From contig JARBJD010000024.1 in assembly GCA_033064195.1 (NCBI GenBank), forward strand, positions 62,001 to 126,000: DNA of 64,000 nt, given 5' to 3'. This DNA is from Blattamonas nauphoetae. Taxonomy: Eukaryota > Preaxostyla > Oxymonadida. The position numbers and the translations under genes were made by a program. The notes beneath the pieces were generated by a model. That model had not been told where the DNA came from. It worked only from the letters and a program-made list of their open reading frames with translations, and searched no databases. This document shows, one piece after another, positions 1 through 11,500 of this stretch; the first letter of the stretch is position 1, and every line of letters starts with the position of its first letter.

Positions 1-3000
1 GTTGCTCAGTCAGATGCACTGCCGCCTTTCCTCACGTATGGATGGGACAACGAAAAGTGTTCAGCCACACTCGGAGAGAACGTGCTTGTCTCCTGCTCGT
101 CTGTGTCGACCGAACTCGCTTCTCGCAAATGGACGACACTGAAGCCAGCTCTTCCCGAAAGGAATCTGATCGCAGCAGAGCGAGAGACGTTCAAGATTGT
201 TGATGGGATGAGTTCTGAGAAGCTGTTGTATCATTGGTATCCACACACGAGTGGGGAGGTTCATCTGCACAGTGTGGGAGAGGATCACACGAACTGTGGA
301 GTGTTGCAGCTGGCATGTGTGACGATGGAGACAGCGATGACGAACATGAAAGCGATGAAAGTTGTGCTGATTGACTCTGCCTTCGTCCGATCGACAGTTT
401 TCACGTCAACCGCAGAAACATGGACACTTCGCCAATCTTCTGGTTGCTCACTCACTCTTCAAGACGATGGGCAGATCCAAATTGCATCTGGAGTGAACTC
501 GGCGCTGACATTGGACACTCTGACACTCGGTGTGGGGATCCTCACAGTTGGTCGCTCAGCATCGTTGTTCTCTGTTGGATCTGGCTCACTCACTTTCTCT
601 AGCTGCCAATTGACGATTCCATCGACCATTCCAGCCACACTCATTCCGATGACAATCACTGGAGGATCACTCGTCATCTCAGCTGGCACTGTCTCCCTCC
701 CACCTACACTCTCGTCAACTTTTGTAAAGACAAGTGCAGGAACAACAACCATCTCAGGTGTGTCTTTCGGCAACTCTGCGCTGAGTGAATCGTTGATTTC
801 AGGAACAGGAACGATGTCAGTGAAGAACTGTTCATTCTCAACTCTGACGTCGAAATCGACGATCTCGTTGACAGTTGGGGCATCGCAGACACTGTCGATT
901 GGTGAGAGTGGGAAGACGACGACATTCAGAGATTGTTCATCATCGACAGATGGAGGAGCGATTTGTTGTTTTGTGAAAGAGACTGGAAAGCTTGTTGTTG
1001 TTTCGACATCGTTCTCGGATTGCTCTTCGTCTGGAAATGGAGGAAGCATCTTTTTGTCACTGGCATCGACGAACAACGCTCAACGAACTTGGGACTTCGA
1101 TCTGAGAGGAGCGTCGTTCACAACAGACTCCGCTGCTGAGGGAGCAGCAATTTTTGTTTCTGGCTCGTATTTTGAAACAGCCATCACCCCTTCTCGATTC
1201 CCATCAGTCTCCACGTCGACACCACCTCCTCTTTTCTGGGGAACTGATTCAAATAGCTCTGTCAGCTCATCTCTCCTCGTTTATCTCATTCCAATATCGA
1301 ATATTGTGTCTGTTGGTGGAAAAGGTGCCATCGACGTCGATGATTGCGGACATTTTGGAGTTCCGTGTCTGACAATCGGGAAAGGATTGGAAAGAGCGAT
1401 TCCTTCTTCAGACTCCATCCAAATCAAAGTGCATGCGAACTCTGCACTGAAATCGTCATATTCTGTTGCTTCCTCTCTTTCTGTGTGGATTGTTGGAGAA
1501 GCGCAAACGAGCAATGGATACCTGACTGTGACCACAGTCGCCTCGGACACTCTGATTGCTTCATCTGGATCGCTTTCGATCTCGCAACTTGCGTTCACTG
1601 GAACTTCTGATCGCTCTGTCTCCTTGTTGCAACTGAGTTCTGGAGGATCACTCGCGTTGACATCGTGTGAGTTCTCTGGATTCTCATCGTCAGTTGGAGG
1701 ATCGATTGTGTCTGGAACATCTTCAATCTCGAATGGACTGAAATTGACGAATGTTGCCTTCTCGAGCTGCTCGTCGTCTTTGGATGGAGGAGTGATTGCT
1801 GTGACAGTGTCCTCATCATCTTCTCTCGCTCTGTCTGGATCTGTGTCATTCACGGATTGTTCGAGTGGAACATCGAATGGACACAAGATGCACATCACCT
1901 CTTCTGAACTGATCACTATCCTTTCCGATTCTGGATCGGGTGGGATTCTGGATTCGATTCTTCCCTCAGTTGGTTCGACAGGAATCTTCACATCAGCAGA
2001 AAAGAAAGAGTTTTGGGGATCTGAATCAAAGACAGGCGGATCGTCTGGATCTCTTCTGTTCTTCCGTTACCCTCACACGACAGGAGCAGTTCATCTTTAT
2101 GAGAATGGAGAGGATCATCTGCATTGTGGGGAGACCACACTTCCCTGCCAATCACTCGCGCATTCTCTGATATCGATGAAATCTGAAAAGGAAGTTCGTC
2201 TTGACTCCTCTCTCACTCTCTCCACTGTCTTCGAATCTCCACAACCGCTCTGGACACTCTCAGCCTCATCGACGAACTCGCTCAGTCTCACCCAAAATGC
2301 CCAACTAAGTTTGACATCATCCCCATCATCAACAGTCACTCTGTTTGCACTCCCTATCACCATCGGCACTCTCACCGCTGGTCGCACCTCATCCCTCTTC
2401 TCAGTCGCTGCTGGCTCTCTGACACTGTCAAACTGCAAGATAACAATCCCATCGACCATTCCAGCCTCACTCATTCCAATCACAGTCACTAAAGGATCAC
2501 TCGTCATCTCAGCTGGCACAATTACTCTCCCAAGTGCACTCTCGAAGAGCTTCCTATCATCAACAGCAGGAACAACGACCATCTCAGCTGTGTCGTTCGC
2601 CAACTGTGCGCTGGGTGAATCGTTGATATCAGGAACTGGAACGATGTTTGTGCAGAACTGTTCATTCTCAGCTCTGACATCGAAATCGACGATCTCGTTG
2701 ACAGTTGGGGCATCGCAGACACTGTCGATTGGGGAGAGTGGAAAGACGACGAGATTCAATGATTGTTCATCATCGACAGATGGAGGAGCGATTTGTTGTT
2801 TTGTGAAAGAGACTGGAAAGCTTGTTGTTGTTTCGACATCGTTCTCGGATTGCTCTTCGTCTGGAAATGGAGGAAGCATCTTTTTGTCGCTGACATCGAT
2901 GAACAACGCTCAACGAACTTGGGACTTCGTCCTTTCAGGTGCATCGTTCTCAACAGACTCCGCAGCTGAGGGAGCAGCAATTTTTGTTTCTGGCTCTTAT

Positions 3001-5163
3001 TTTGACTCATCCATCACCCCTTCTCGATTCCCGCCAGTCTCCTCGTCAACCGAACCCACACTCTTCTGGGGAACAGACACGCACTCTCTCATCTCCTCCA
3101 CTCTTCTTGTCTATCTTGTCCCGCTCTCCAATGTTGTTTTGGTTGGTGGCCCATCGTCGATGAACTTTGTGTCCTGCGGACTGATTTGGGTTCCCTGCTC
3201 GACTCTTGATTTCGGGCAGTCTCGACTGGCTGCTTCGGGCGAACCCAAAAATGTGATTTCTGTGATTTCTGATGTTGATTTCTCGACGACTGTCACTCAC
3301 AGCTCGTCCAATGAGCTGTCAATCGAAGGCGACACTCTTCATACTCTCTTCCTTTCAAGCAGTGCTCGCTTTGTCATTTCGTTTGGTTCTGTATCTTTCT
3401 CAAATCTGATTATTCGACTCCCTTCTTCATTATCCACATCTCCACTCTTCGAACTTACCACTGCGACGCTTTCTCTCACTTCGACTGTTTCGTTCTCAAC
3501 CTCTCATTTTCTCACTCCCTTCACGTCGCCTGTCTTCCTACTCCACTCTGGAACCCTCTCCACAGCGGGAACACAGTTCGACTTCTCCACCCAACTCACT
3601 CTGACCGCCGCAAGTCTCATGATCGTTGAAACAGCCTCTGTGCAGCTGACTGATTCGCTGTTCTCAAACATGAAGTCAACGAGTGATGGAGCAGCACTGC
3701 ATGCGACGATCACGACGAACACTCTCACAATCGACCACTCCTCTTTCAAGAAATGCCTGTCGAGTGAGCGAGGAGGAGGGATTCTGTTGGATGTGGCTGG
3801 GATGGGAGGGAGTGGAGACTACCGCTTGTTGGGAGTGGAGTTTGGACGAGTGGAGGAGAAGAACAAGGCAGACGCAGCTGGCCACGATGTGTTTGTCGTC
3901 GGGAGGGTGCTTTCTGAAGTGGTGACGTTCAATCGATGGACAGGCTCGTTGTCTGGCTCTTCATTCGACGATCTGATGGGAATGGATGACTCGTCGCCCA
4001 ATTTTGTGTCTCTCCTTCCTCTGCTGATTGGGAACGTGTTCTTCGTCGGGCCAGATGGAAGTGATTTGGGGAGTGGGACTGAGTCCTCGCCGTTCCTGAC
4101 GCTGTCGAAAGTGCTGAAGGAAGCACTGATGGTTGAGAATGAGAGGATGGGTGTTGTGATGAAGGGAGATGCAGCGATTGGGGGAGTGGTGGAGAGTGGA
4201 GGAGAACATGAGCAGACAAAGACAGTGACGATTGAGGGATCGAGGGAAGGATGTCGTATTCTGTGTTCAGTGAAGGACGAAGAGGAAGGAAGGAAGATGA
4301 AAAAGAGAGAAGCGATGGTTATGATCCGCAGACATTCATTCGAAATCTCGCATCTCGTGCTGAGCTCGTTCTCACCGTCATCAAATGTGAACGCTGTGTT
4401 CTCGATCAGCAAAACAGGAAAGCTGAAACTTGAAGGATGCTCGATTCGAAGCGAAAGCGAACTGAGCTTGTCGATCATTTCTGTGAAGTCTTTGGGGGAG
4501 GTGGAACTGATCTCGTTCAGAACGGAGAATGTGGAATTCGTGGGGAAGGGTGGAGTGGTTGGATGTGGAGGGGAGAGTGTGGTGAAGATGGATGGATGCG
4601 AGTTCTCTTCAACCTCATTCGAAGATGGGGCTGTTGTGTGGGGAAGAACGACACACGGTCTCTCAATTCTCTCTTCACAGTTCATCTCGTGCATTGGAAA
4701 GAGTTTTGGGAGTCTGATTCGAGTGAGTGTGGTGGGGTGTGTAGGGGAGATCAAGGGATGCTCGTTCTCGAACTGCCGGACCGAAGTGAGGATGGACGAG
4801 AAGGCGGGAGTTGGAGGCGGCTGTGTTGTGATGGAGATGGACACACGAACAACGAAGACTCGCCATCTGCCCCGTTCTTGTGTTGACTTGTCAGAATCTG
4901 TGTTTGACCACTGCGGGCTTGTGGTGATCCACAGGACAGAACAAAGAAGATGTGTTGGAGGAAGTGGATTTCTTGTGGTTGGGAAGTCGAGAAGGGATTG
5001 GGTGTCGCTGCGAGATGTGACAGTGTCGGATTGTGTGTGCTCGGATGTGGAGGAAGGGAAGGGCTTTGCGGGAGGAGTGGTTGGATGGACAGAAGCGCCT
5101 GTACAGTCCGACCGACGAGGAATGACGGCGACACGAAAGCAAGTGGGATCAGTTCAAATCTGA
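1..5163 (+). CDS. Pmp-like beta-helix surface protein, copy 1 (5' end outside window)
   Basis: The frame is open from base 1 to a TGA at 5161-5163, with no start codon, so the gene begins upstream. About 1720 residues are visible. The protein is rich in Ser, Thr, Gly and Cys and is made of short beta-strand-like turns with Cys-Ser-Ser and Gly-Gly-Ala/Ser/Val-Ile motifs (for example DGGAICC, NGGSIFL), as in Pmp-type right-handed beta-helix proteins of trichomonads and oxymonads. A recurring motif of the form G-D..CG....PC..L..A marks unit starts near 224, 1320 and 2048. A last copy near 4040 reads VGPDGSDLGSG, like the cap of many beta-helix proteins. The last ~700 residues match the end of the next gene almost residue for residue. 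A secreted or surface role is inferred from the family. No C-terminal membrane segment is seen. Confidence 0.85.
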   Translation, partial: VAQSDALPPFLTYGWDNEKCSATLGENVLVSCSSVSTELASRKWTTLKPALPERNLIAAERETFKIVDGMSSEKLLYHWYPHTSGEVHLHSVGEDHTNCGVLQLACVTMETAMTNMKAMKVVLIDSAFVRSTVFTSTAETWTLRQSSGCSLTLQDDGQIQIASGVNSALTLDTLTLGVGILTVGRSASLFSVGSGSLTFSSCQLTIPSTIPATLIPMTITGGSLVISAGTVSLPPTLSSTFVKTSAGTTTISGVSFGNSALSESLISGTGTMSVKNCSFSTLTSKSTISLTVGASQTLSIGESGKTTTFRDCSSSTDGGAICCFVKETGKLVVVSTSFSDCSSSGNGGSIFLSLASTNNAQRTWDFDLRGASFTTDSAAEGAAIFVSGSYFETAITPSRFPSVSTSTPPPLFWGTDSNSSVSSSLLVYLIPISNIVSVGGKGAIDVDDCGHFGVPCLTIGKGLERAIPSSDSIQIKVHANSALKSSYSVASSLSVWIVGEAQTSNGYLTVTTVASDTLIASSGSLSISQLAFTGTSDRSVSLLQLSSGGSLALTSCEFSGFSSSVGGSIVSGTSSISNGLKLTNVAFSSCSSSLDGGVIAVTVSSSSSLALSGSVSFTDCSSGTSNGHKMHITSSELITILSDSGSGGILDSILPSVGSTGIFTSAEKKEFWGSESKTGGSSGSLLFFRYPHTTGAVHLYENGEDHLHCGETTLPCQSLAHSLISMKSEKEVRLDSSLTLSTVFESPQPLWTLSASSTNSLSLTQNAQLSLTSSPSSTVTLFALPITIGTLTAGRTSSLFSVAAGSLTLSNCKITIPSTIPASLIPITVTKGSLVISAGTITLPSALSKSFLSSTAGTTTISAVSFANCALGESLISGTGTMFVQNCSFSALTSKSTISLTVGASQTLSIGESGKTTRFNDCSSSTDGGAICCFVKETGKLVVVSTSFSDCSSSGNGGSIFLSLTSMNNAQRTWDFVLSGASFSTDSAAEGAAIFVSGSYFDSSITPSRFPPVSSSTEPTLFWGTDTHSLISSTLLVYLVPLSNVVLVGGPSSMNFVSCGLIWVPCSTLDFGQSRLAASGEPKNVISVISDVDFSTTVTHSSSNELSIEGDTLHTLFLSSSARFVISFGSVSFSNLIIRLPSSLSTSPLFELTTATLSLTSTVSFSTSHFLTPFTSPVFLLHSGTLSTAGTQFDFSTQLTLTAASLMIVETASVQLTDSLFSNMKSTSDGAALHATITTNTLTIDHSSFKKCLSSERGGGILLDVAGMGGSGDYRLLGVEFGRVEEKNKADAAGHDVFVVGRVLSEVVTFNRWTGSLSGSSFDDLMGMDDSSPNFVSLLPLLIGNVFFVGPDGSDLGSGTESSPFLTLSKVLKEALMVENERMGVVMKGDAAIGGVVESGGEHEQTKTVTIEGSREGCRILCSVKDEEEGRKMKKREAMVMIRRHSFEISHLVLSSFSPSSNVNAVFSISKTGKLKLEGCSIRSESELSLSIISVKSLGEVELISFRTENVEFVGKGGVVGCGGESVVKMDGCEFSSTSFEDGAVVWGRTTHGLSILSSQFISCIGKSFGSLIRVSVVGCVGEIKGCSFSNCRTEVRMDEKAGVGGGCVVMEMDTRTTKTRHLPRSCVDLSESVFDHCGLVVIHRTEQRRCVGGSGFLVVGKSRRDWVSLRDVTVSDCVCSDVEEGKGFAGGVVGWTEAPVQSDRRGMTATRKQVGSVQI

Positions 5164-5555
5164 GAAATGGCGAGTTTGGAGTCGATTTAGATATTCACGC
5201 GATTTTTCGTTGTTTTGGTGAATTTCTTCTTTTTTGTGTTCCTTTCTGTCTTCCCACGCTCCTCTCTTTCATTTATTCATTCCTCCACTCTCTCGTACTC
5301 TCCTGTCATCTTTGTTCTTCATCCTTATTCACTGTTTCGATTCTTCTTTTCGCAGTCACGTCACTTTATTTTCCAGCCAAGCGAAGTTCAAACGAACGAG
5401 TTCCACGAGCGACAGTTCGCCATCGTCTCGAGATCGACAAGAAGGTCTGCTGATCTTTAGGATTGTCGTGAAAAAGAGAGGACAGTTCATAGTCCGAAAG
5501 TGAATCGAATATCGGTTGCATAGAATCGAAGCAATGGATGATGGTTTGATCCTTC
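5164..5555. other. Intergenic spacer; first part duplicated after the next gene
   Basis: No gene is seen. The first ~215 bases (to about 5375) closely match the sequence after the second Pmp-like gene (14807-15022), so the tandem duplication includes 3' flanking DNA. The similarity stops at about TTTTCCAG. The rest is presumably the promoter and 5' leader of the next gene. Confidence 0.6.
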
Positions 5556-8500
5556 ATGTTTTTCATATTCTACATTGCGGTCGCCTTTTCATTTTCTCCA
5601 CCTCACCTCCTCACATATTTCTTACATGACTCTCAGTCTGGATTGTCGTCTCCTTTCCAAATCAAACTGCCATCGTCGACTATTTTCTCGAACGAACACG
5701 TCATTGCTGACAGTGACACTACTCTGACTGGAAATCGATCAACAATCATCACCAACGATGCACACCAACAATATTCTTTTCTCCTTTTGTTCTCCAACTC
5801 GACATTCTCGCTAAGTTCAATTGATCTGAGCTCTGACACGAGAATATTCTCAGCCACCGACTCATTTATTACCGTCAGAAATGCCGTCATAACGACATCA
5901 TCTCATGATCCACTTTTTCTGTCAAGTAGTTCCTCATATCACCTGGAAACATGCCACATCCATGTCGAGAATCCTTCCTCCCTATCAAGAGGCCTTCTCG
6001 AAACGAACTCGAGCTGGAGTGGGATATTTCTCATTTCTTGCACTATGGACAATTTTATTCTGAATCATGAATCGTGCCTGACTGGAGACTATCAAACAAC
6101 TTCAGTCCAAATGATCTCGTCCCATGTTTCGAATATCTCGACCACAACCCCAACCACAGCCTTCAGTGCAGCCCCATCGATTTCACCTTTTGGAAGGTCG
6201 TCGGTTGTGGGATCAGACTGGATCAACACCGAAAACGCGTTTTATGGCCAAATCGTTTGCGATCTGAACAGCGAGTCGGAAATGATCGGTGTGAACAACA
6301 CTCACACCCGCAGCCTCCGCATGGGATGGTATTCTCCCTCGAACGCAGCATATACAGCGAAACAGAACATCACGTCCTCAAAAACTTTCCACGGTGATTC
6401 ATTCGCCGGTTGCTATCCTCCAGCCGCAGACCTCTACGGCGAAGGTGGTGCTTTGTACATTGCAGCATCTGGCATCAAGGTTAATCTCACATCGTGCACC
6501 TTCACCGATTGTCATGCTCCCCAAGGTGGGGTCATCAGAGTTCGCGTAGACTATACAATGACGATGAATATTGATCTGTGCATATTCATTAGTTGTTACG
6601 CCACTGATCAAACAGGAGTATATCGAAGCCATAATTGTGGAACGGACACGATCACGAAATGCAACTTCAACAACTGCTCCCATCAGACCTGCGGAACCCT
6701 CTTCTTCATTTATGCCAGCAAAGTCCGAGTTTCTGGTTGTTCTTTCATGGAATGCACGGCCACAACTGGATCACACTCCGTTGTCGAGACATTCCAGACA
6801 AATTATCTGAAGGATCTGTTGTTCTCCAACTGCTCGGTCATCAGATGCTCCACCAAATCCAGCGCACACATGTATTTTGTCGCAAATTGTCAGTTCCAAG
6901 CACTCGTCTTCCATCCATGCACGACGGGAAGCACAGATTATGGGGATGTCCGAGGAGGGACGAAACACGCGGATCTTCCCTCGTATTCTTCCAACCACAT
7001 GCCCCACTTCAACCAAGAAACAGGAGAACTGGATCAGACCATCAATTTCCCGCCCTGGAAAGTGACCACTTCTGGAAAGAATGATGCCTACTGTGGGTTC
7101 TTTGGGAACAAGTGCCAAACAGTTGCCTACGTGCTCGCATTGTGCACAGCCCAAAATCGAGCCAGAAATGCCTATGCAATGCAAGCAATCACACTCCTCG
7201 ATACAACACACTCCATCCCCGCTGTCCCTCTGGCAGATAAAGCCATCACAATTCAAGGAGAGAAGAGCGGGAGTGCTTTCAACACGAAATTGATTGCATC
7301 CACTCCAACAGCGACGTTCCTGTCGGTGACAACTGGCCGATTGTTTGTGAAAGACCTGCATCTGGTGGCGTTGAGTGGAGGAGTGTTTCTGGAGGTGGCA
7401 GGAACTGGGCAGGGAAAGGTGACCGGCTGCAAGATGGACACGACGATGACAGGGACGATGAGCACAGCGTTCGCAACGTGTGCGACAGGGACGCTGACGA
7501 TCGAGACATCGACATTCACTGGGTTGACACTCTCGGCGACCGCTCTGATCAGCGCAACAAGTGGGACGTTGACAATCACGTCTTCGACAGCCTCATCCAT
7601 CAATCTTGCGAAGAATGGTCTGATCACAACCAGCGGAACGTCAGTAACCGTGACAGGATCGACATTCTCATCGATTTCGAACAAAAATGGGGATGGAGGA
7701 GTGTTGTCAGTGACTCTGGGCTCATCGAACTCGCTCACAGTGACGACCTCGTCGTTCAAACTCAACTCGGCGACTGGACGAGGAGGAGCTGTGTTTGTGT
7801 CGACGACTTCGACACAAACTCAGACAGAGTCAACGGCACCCTTCCTCACGTTTGGATGGGGCAACGAAATGTGCTCAGCAGATGAAGGGCAGAACGTGTT
7901 TGTCTCGTGCTCGTCCATCTCGACTGAACTCGCATCTCGTCAATGGACGACACTGAAGCCAGCGCTTCCTGAAAGGAATCTGATCACTGCAGAGCGAGAG
8001 ACGTTCAAGATTGTTGATGGGATGAGTTCTGAGAAGCTGTTGTATCATTGGTATCCACACACGAGTGGGGAAGTTCATCTGCACAGTGTGGGAGAGGATC
8101 ACACGAACTGTGGAGTGTTGGAGTTGGCGTGTGTGACGATGGAGACAGCAATGACGAACATGAAAACGATGAAAGTTGTGCTGATTGACTCTGCCTTCGT
8201 CCGATCGACAGTTTTCCAGTCAACCGCAGAAACATGGACACTTCGCCAATCTTCTGGTTGCTCACTCACTCTTCAAGACGATGGACAGATCGAAATTGCG
8301 TCTGGAGTGAACTCTGCGCTGACATTGGACACTCTGACACTCAACGTGGGGATCCTCACAGTTGGTCGCTCATCGTCGTTGTTCTCAGTCGCTGCTGGCA
8401 CCCTCACTTTCTCCAGCTGCAAGTTGACAATCCCATCGACCATTCCAGCCACACTCATTCCAATCACAGTCACAGGAGGATCACTCGTCATCACATCTGG

Positions 8501-11500
8501 CACTGTCTCCCTCCCACCTACACTCTCGTCAACTTTTGTAAAGACAAGTGCAGGAACAACAACCATCTCAGGTGTGTCTTTCGGCAACTCTGCGCTGAGT
8601 GAATCGTTGATTTCAGGAACAGGAACGATGTCAGTGAAGAACTGTTCATTCTCAACTCTGACGTCGAAATCGACGATCTCGTTGACAGTTGGGGCATCGC
8701 AGACACTGTCGATTGGGGAGAGTGGGAAGACGACGACATTCAGAGATTGTTCATCATCGACAGATGGAGGAGCGATTTGTTGTTTTGTGAAAGAGACTGG
8801 AAAGCTTGTTGTTGTTTCGACATCGTTCTCGGATTGCTCTTCGTCTGGAAATGGAGGAAGCATCTTTTTGTCACTGGCATCGACGAACAACGCTCAACGA
8901 ACTTGGGATTTCGACCTATCTGGAACGTGGTTCTCAACAGACTCCGCAGCTAACGGTGCCGCAATTTATGTGTCTGGCTCGTATTTTGAAACAGCCATCA
9001 CCCCTTCTCGATTCCCATCAGTCTCCACGTCGACACCACCTCCTCTTTTCTGGGGAACTGATTCAAATAGCTCTGTCAGCTCATCTCTCCTCGTTTATCT
9101 CATTCCAATATCGAACATTGTGTCTGTTGGTGGAACAGGTGCCATCGACATCGATGATTGCGGACATTTTGGAGTTCCGTGTCTGACAATCGGGAAAGGA
9201 TTGGAAAGAGCGATTCCTTCTTCAGACACCATCCAAATCAAAGTGCATGCGAACTCTGCACTGAAATCGTCGTATTCTGTTGTTTCATCTCTTTCTGTGT
9301 GGATTGTTGGAGATGTGCAAGCGAGCAATGGATACCTGACTGTGACAACAGTTGCCTCGGACACTCTGCTTGCTTCATCTGGATCACTCTCCATCTCCCA
9401 ACTTGCGTTCACTGGAACATCTGGTCGCGATAACCCGTTCTTCCAACTGAGTTCTGGAGCATCACTCGCGTTGACATCGTGTTCATTCACTGGATTCTCA
9501 TCTTTTCATACTGGATCGATTGTGTTTGGGAGATCTTCAGTCTCGAATGGACTGAAATTGACGAATGTTGCCTTTTCGAGTTGTTCAGCGACTGCAGGTG
9601 GAGGAGTGATTGATGTGACGCTGTCTTCTTCAGCTTCTCTCGCTCTATCGGGATCAGTCTCGTTCACAGATTGCTCGAGTGGATCATCACATGGACACAA
9701 GATTCGCCTCCACTCTTCTGATCTGATCACTCTTCTCTCCGATTCTGGATCGGGTGGGATTCTGGATTCGATTCTTCCCTCAATTGGTTCGACAGGAATC
9801 TTCACATCAGCTGAGAAGGAAGATTTTTGGGGATTTGAGACTCAGACTGGAGGATCGTCTGGATCTCTTCTGTTCTTCCGTCATCCTCACACGACAGGCG
9901 CTGTTCATCTTCATGAGAATGGAGAGGATCATCTGCATTGTGGGGAGACCACACTTCCCTGCCTGTCACTCGCGCATTCTCTGATGTCGATGAAATCTGA
10001 AAAGGAAGTTCGTCTTGACTCCTCTCTCACTCTCACAGCAGCTCTGATGTCATCGCATGCCGTCTGGACCCTCTCCGCCTCCTCCACTGACTCGCTCTCT
10101 CTCACGCAAAATGCCCAAATCAGTCTGAAAGCGTCGCCGTCGTCGACAGTGACATTCTCTTCCCTCCCAATGACCATCAGCAATCTCACATCTGGACGCA
10201 CGACACCTATGTTCTCAGTTGAGTCTGGCTCTCTGACATTGTCAAACTGCAAGATAACAGTCCCATCGGCCATTCCAGCCACACTCATTCCGATGACAAT
10301 CACTGGAGGATCACTCGTCATCACATCTGGCACTATTACCCTCCCAAGTGCACTCTCGAAGAGCTTCCTATCATCGACAGCAGGAACAACAACAATCTCA
10401 GGTGTGTCTTTCGGCAACTCTGCGCTGAGTGAACCGTTGATTTATGGAACAGGAACGATGTCTGTGAAGAACTGTTCATTCTCAACTCTGACGTCGAAAT
10501 CGACGATCTCGTTGACAGTTGGGGCATCGCAGACACTGTCGATTGGGGAGAGTGGGAAGACGACGACATTCAGAGATTGTTCATCATCGACAGATGGAGG
10601 AGCGATTTGTTGTTTTGTGAAAGAGACTGGAAAGCTTGTTGTTGTTTCGACATCGTTCTCGGATTGCTCTTCGTCTGGAAATGGAGGAAGCATCTTTTTG
10701 TCACTAACATCGACGAACAACGCTCAACGAACTTGGGATTTCGACCTTTCAGGTGCATCGTTCTCAACAGACTCTGCCGCTGAAGGAGCCGCTGTTTTTG
10801 TTTCTGGCTCGTTCTTTGAAACAGCCATCGCCACTTCTCGATTCCCAACTGTCTCCTCATCGACTGAACCAACTCTGTTCTGGGGAACCGATTCAAAAAC
10901 CACTGTTTCGTCGTCTCTTCTTGTCTATCTCGTCACGATTGGGAATGTGGTCTCTGTCGGTGGAAGCAATTCGCATGACATCGATGATTGCGGACATTTT
11001 GGAGTTCCGTGTCTGACTATCGGGAAAGGATTGGAAAGAGCGATTCCTTCATCCAACACCATCCAAATCACAGTGCATACCAACTCACCGTTGAAATCGT
11101 CATATTCTGTTGCTTCCTCTCTTTCTGTGTGGATTGTTGGAGATGTACAAGCGAGCAATGGATACCTGACTGTGACAACAGTTGCCTCTGACACTCTGAT
11201 TGCTTCATCTGGATCGCTTTCGATCTCGCAACTTGCGTTCACTGGAACTTCTGATCGCTCTGTCTCCTTCTTCCAACTGAGTTCTGGAGGATCACTCGCG
11301 TTGACATTGTGTGAGTTCTCTGGATTCTCATCGTCAGTTGGAGGATCGATTGTGTCTGGAACATCTTCAGTCTCGAATGGACTGAAATTGACGAATGTTG
11401 CCTTCTCGAGCTGCTCGTCGTCTTTGGATGGAGGAGTGATTGCTGTGACACTGTCTTCTTCAGCTTCTCTCGCTCTGTCTGGATCTGTGTCATTCACGGA

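Noticed and set aside
459-4844. Many antisense ORFs of 70-340 codons across the Pmp-like genes
   Set aside because: They mirror the low-complexity Ser/Thr coding strand and repeat with every unit; none has recognisable domains.
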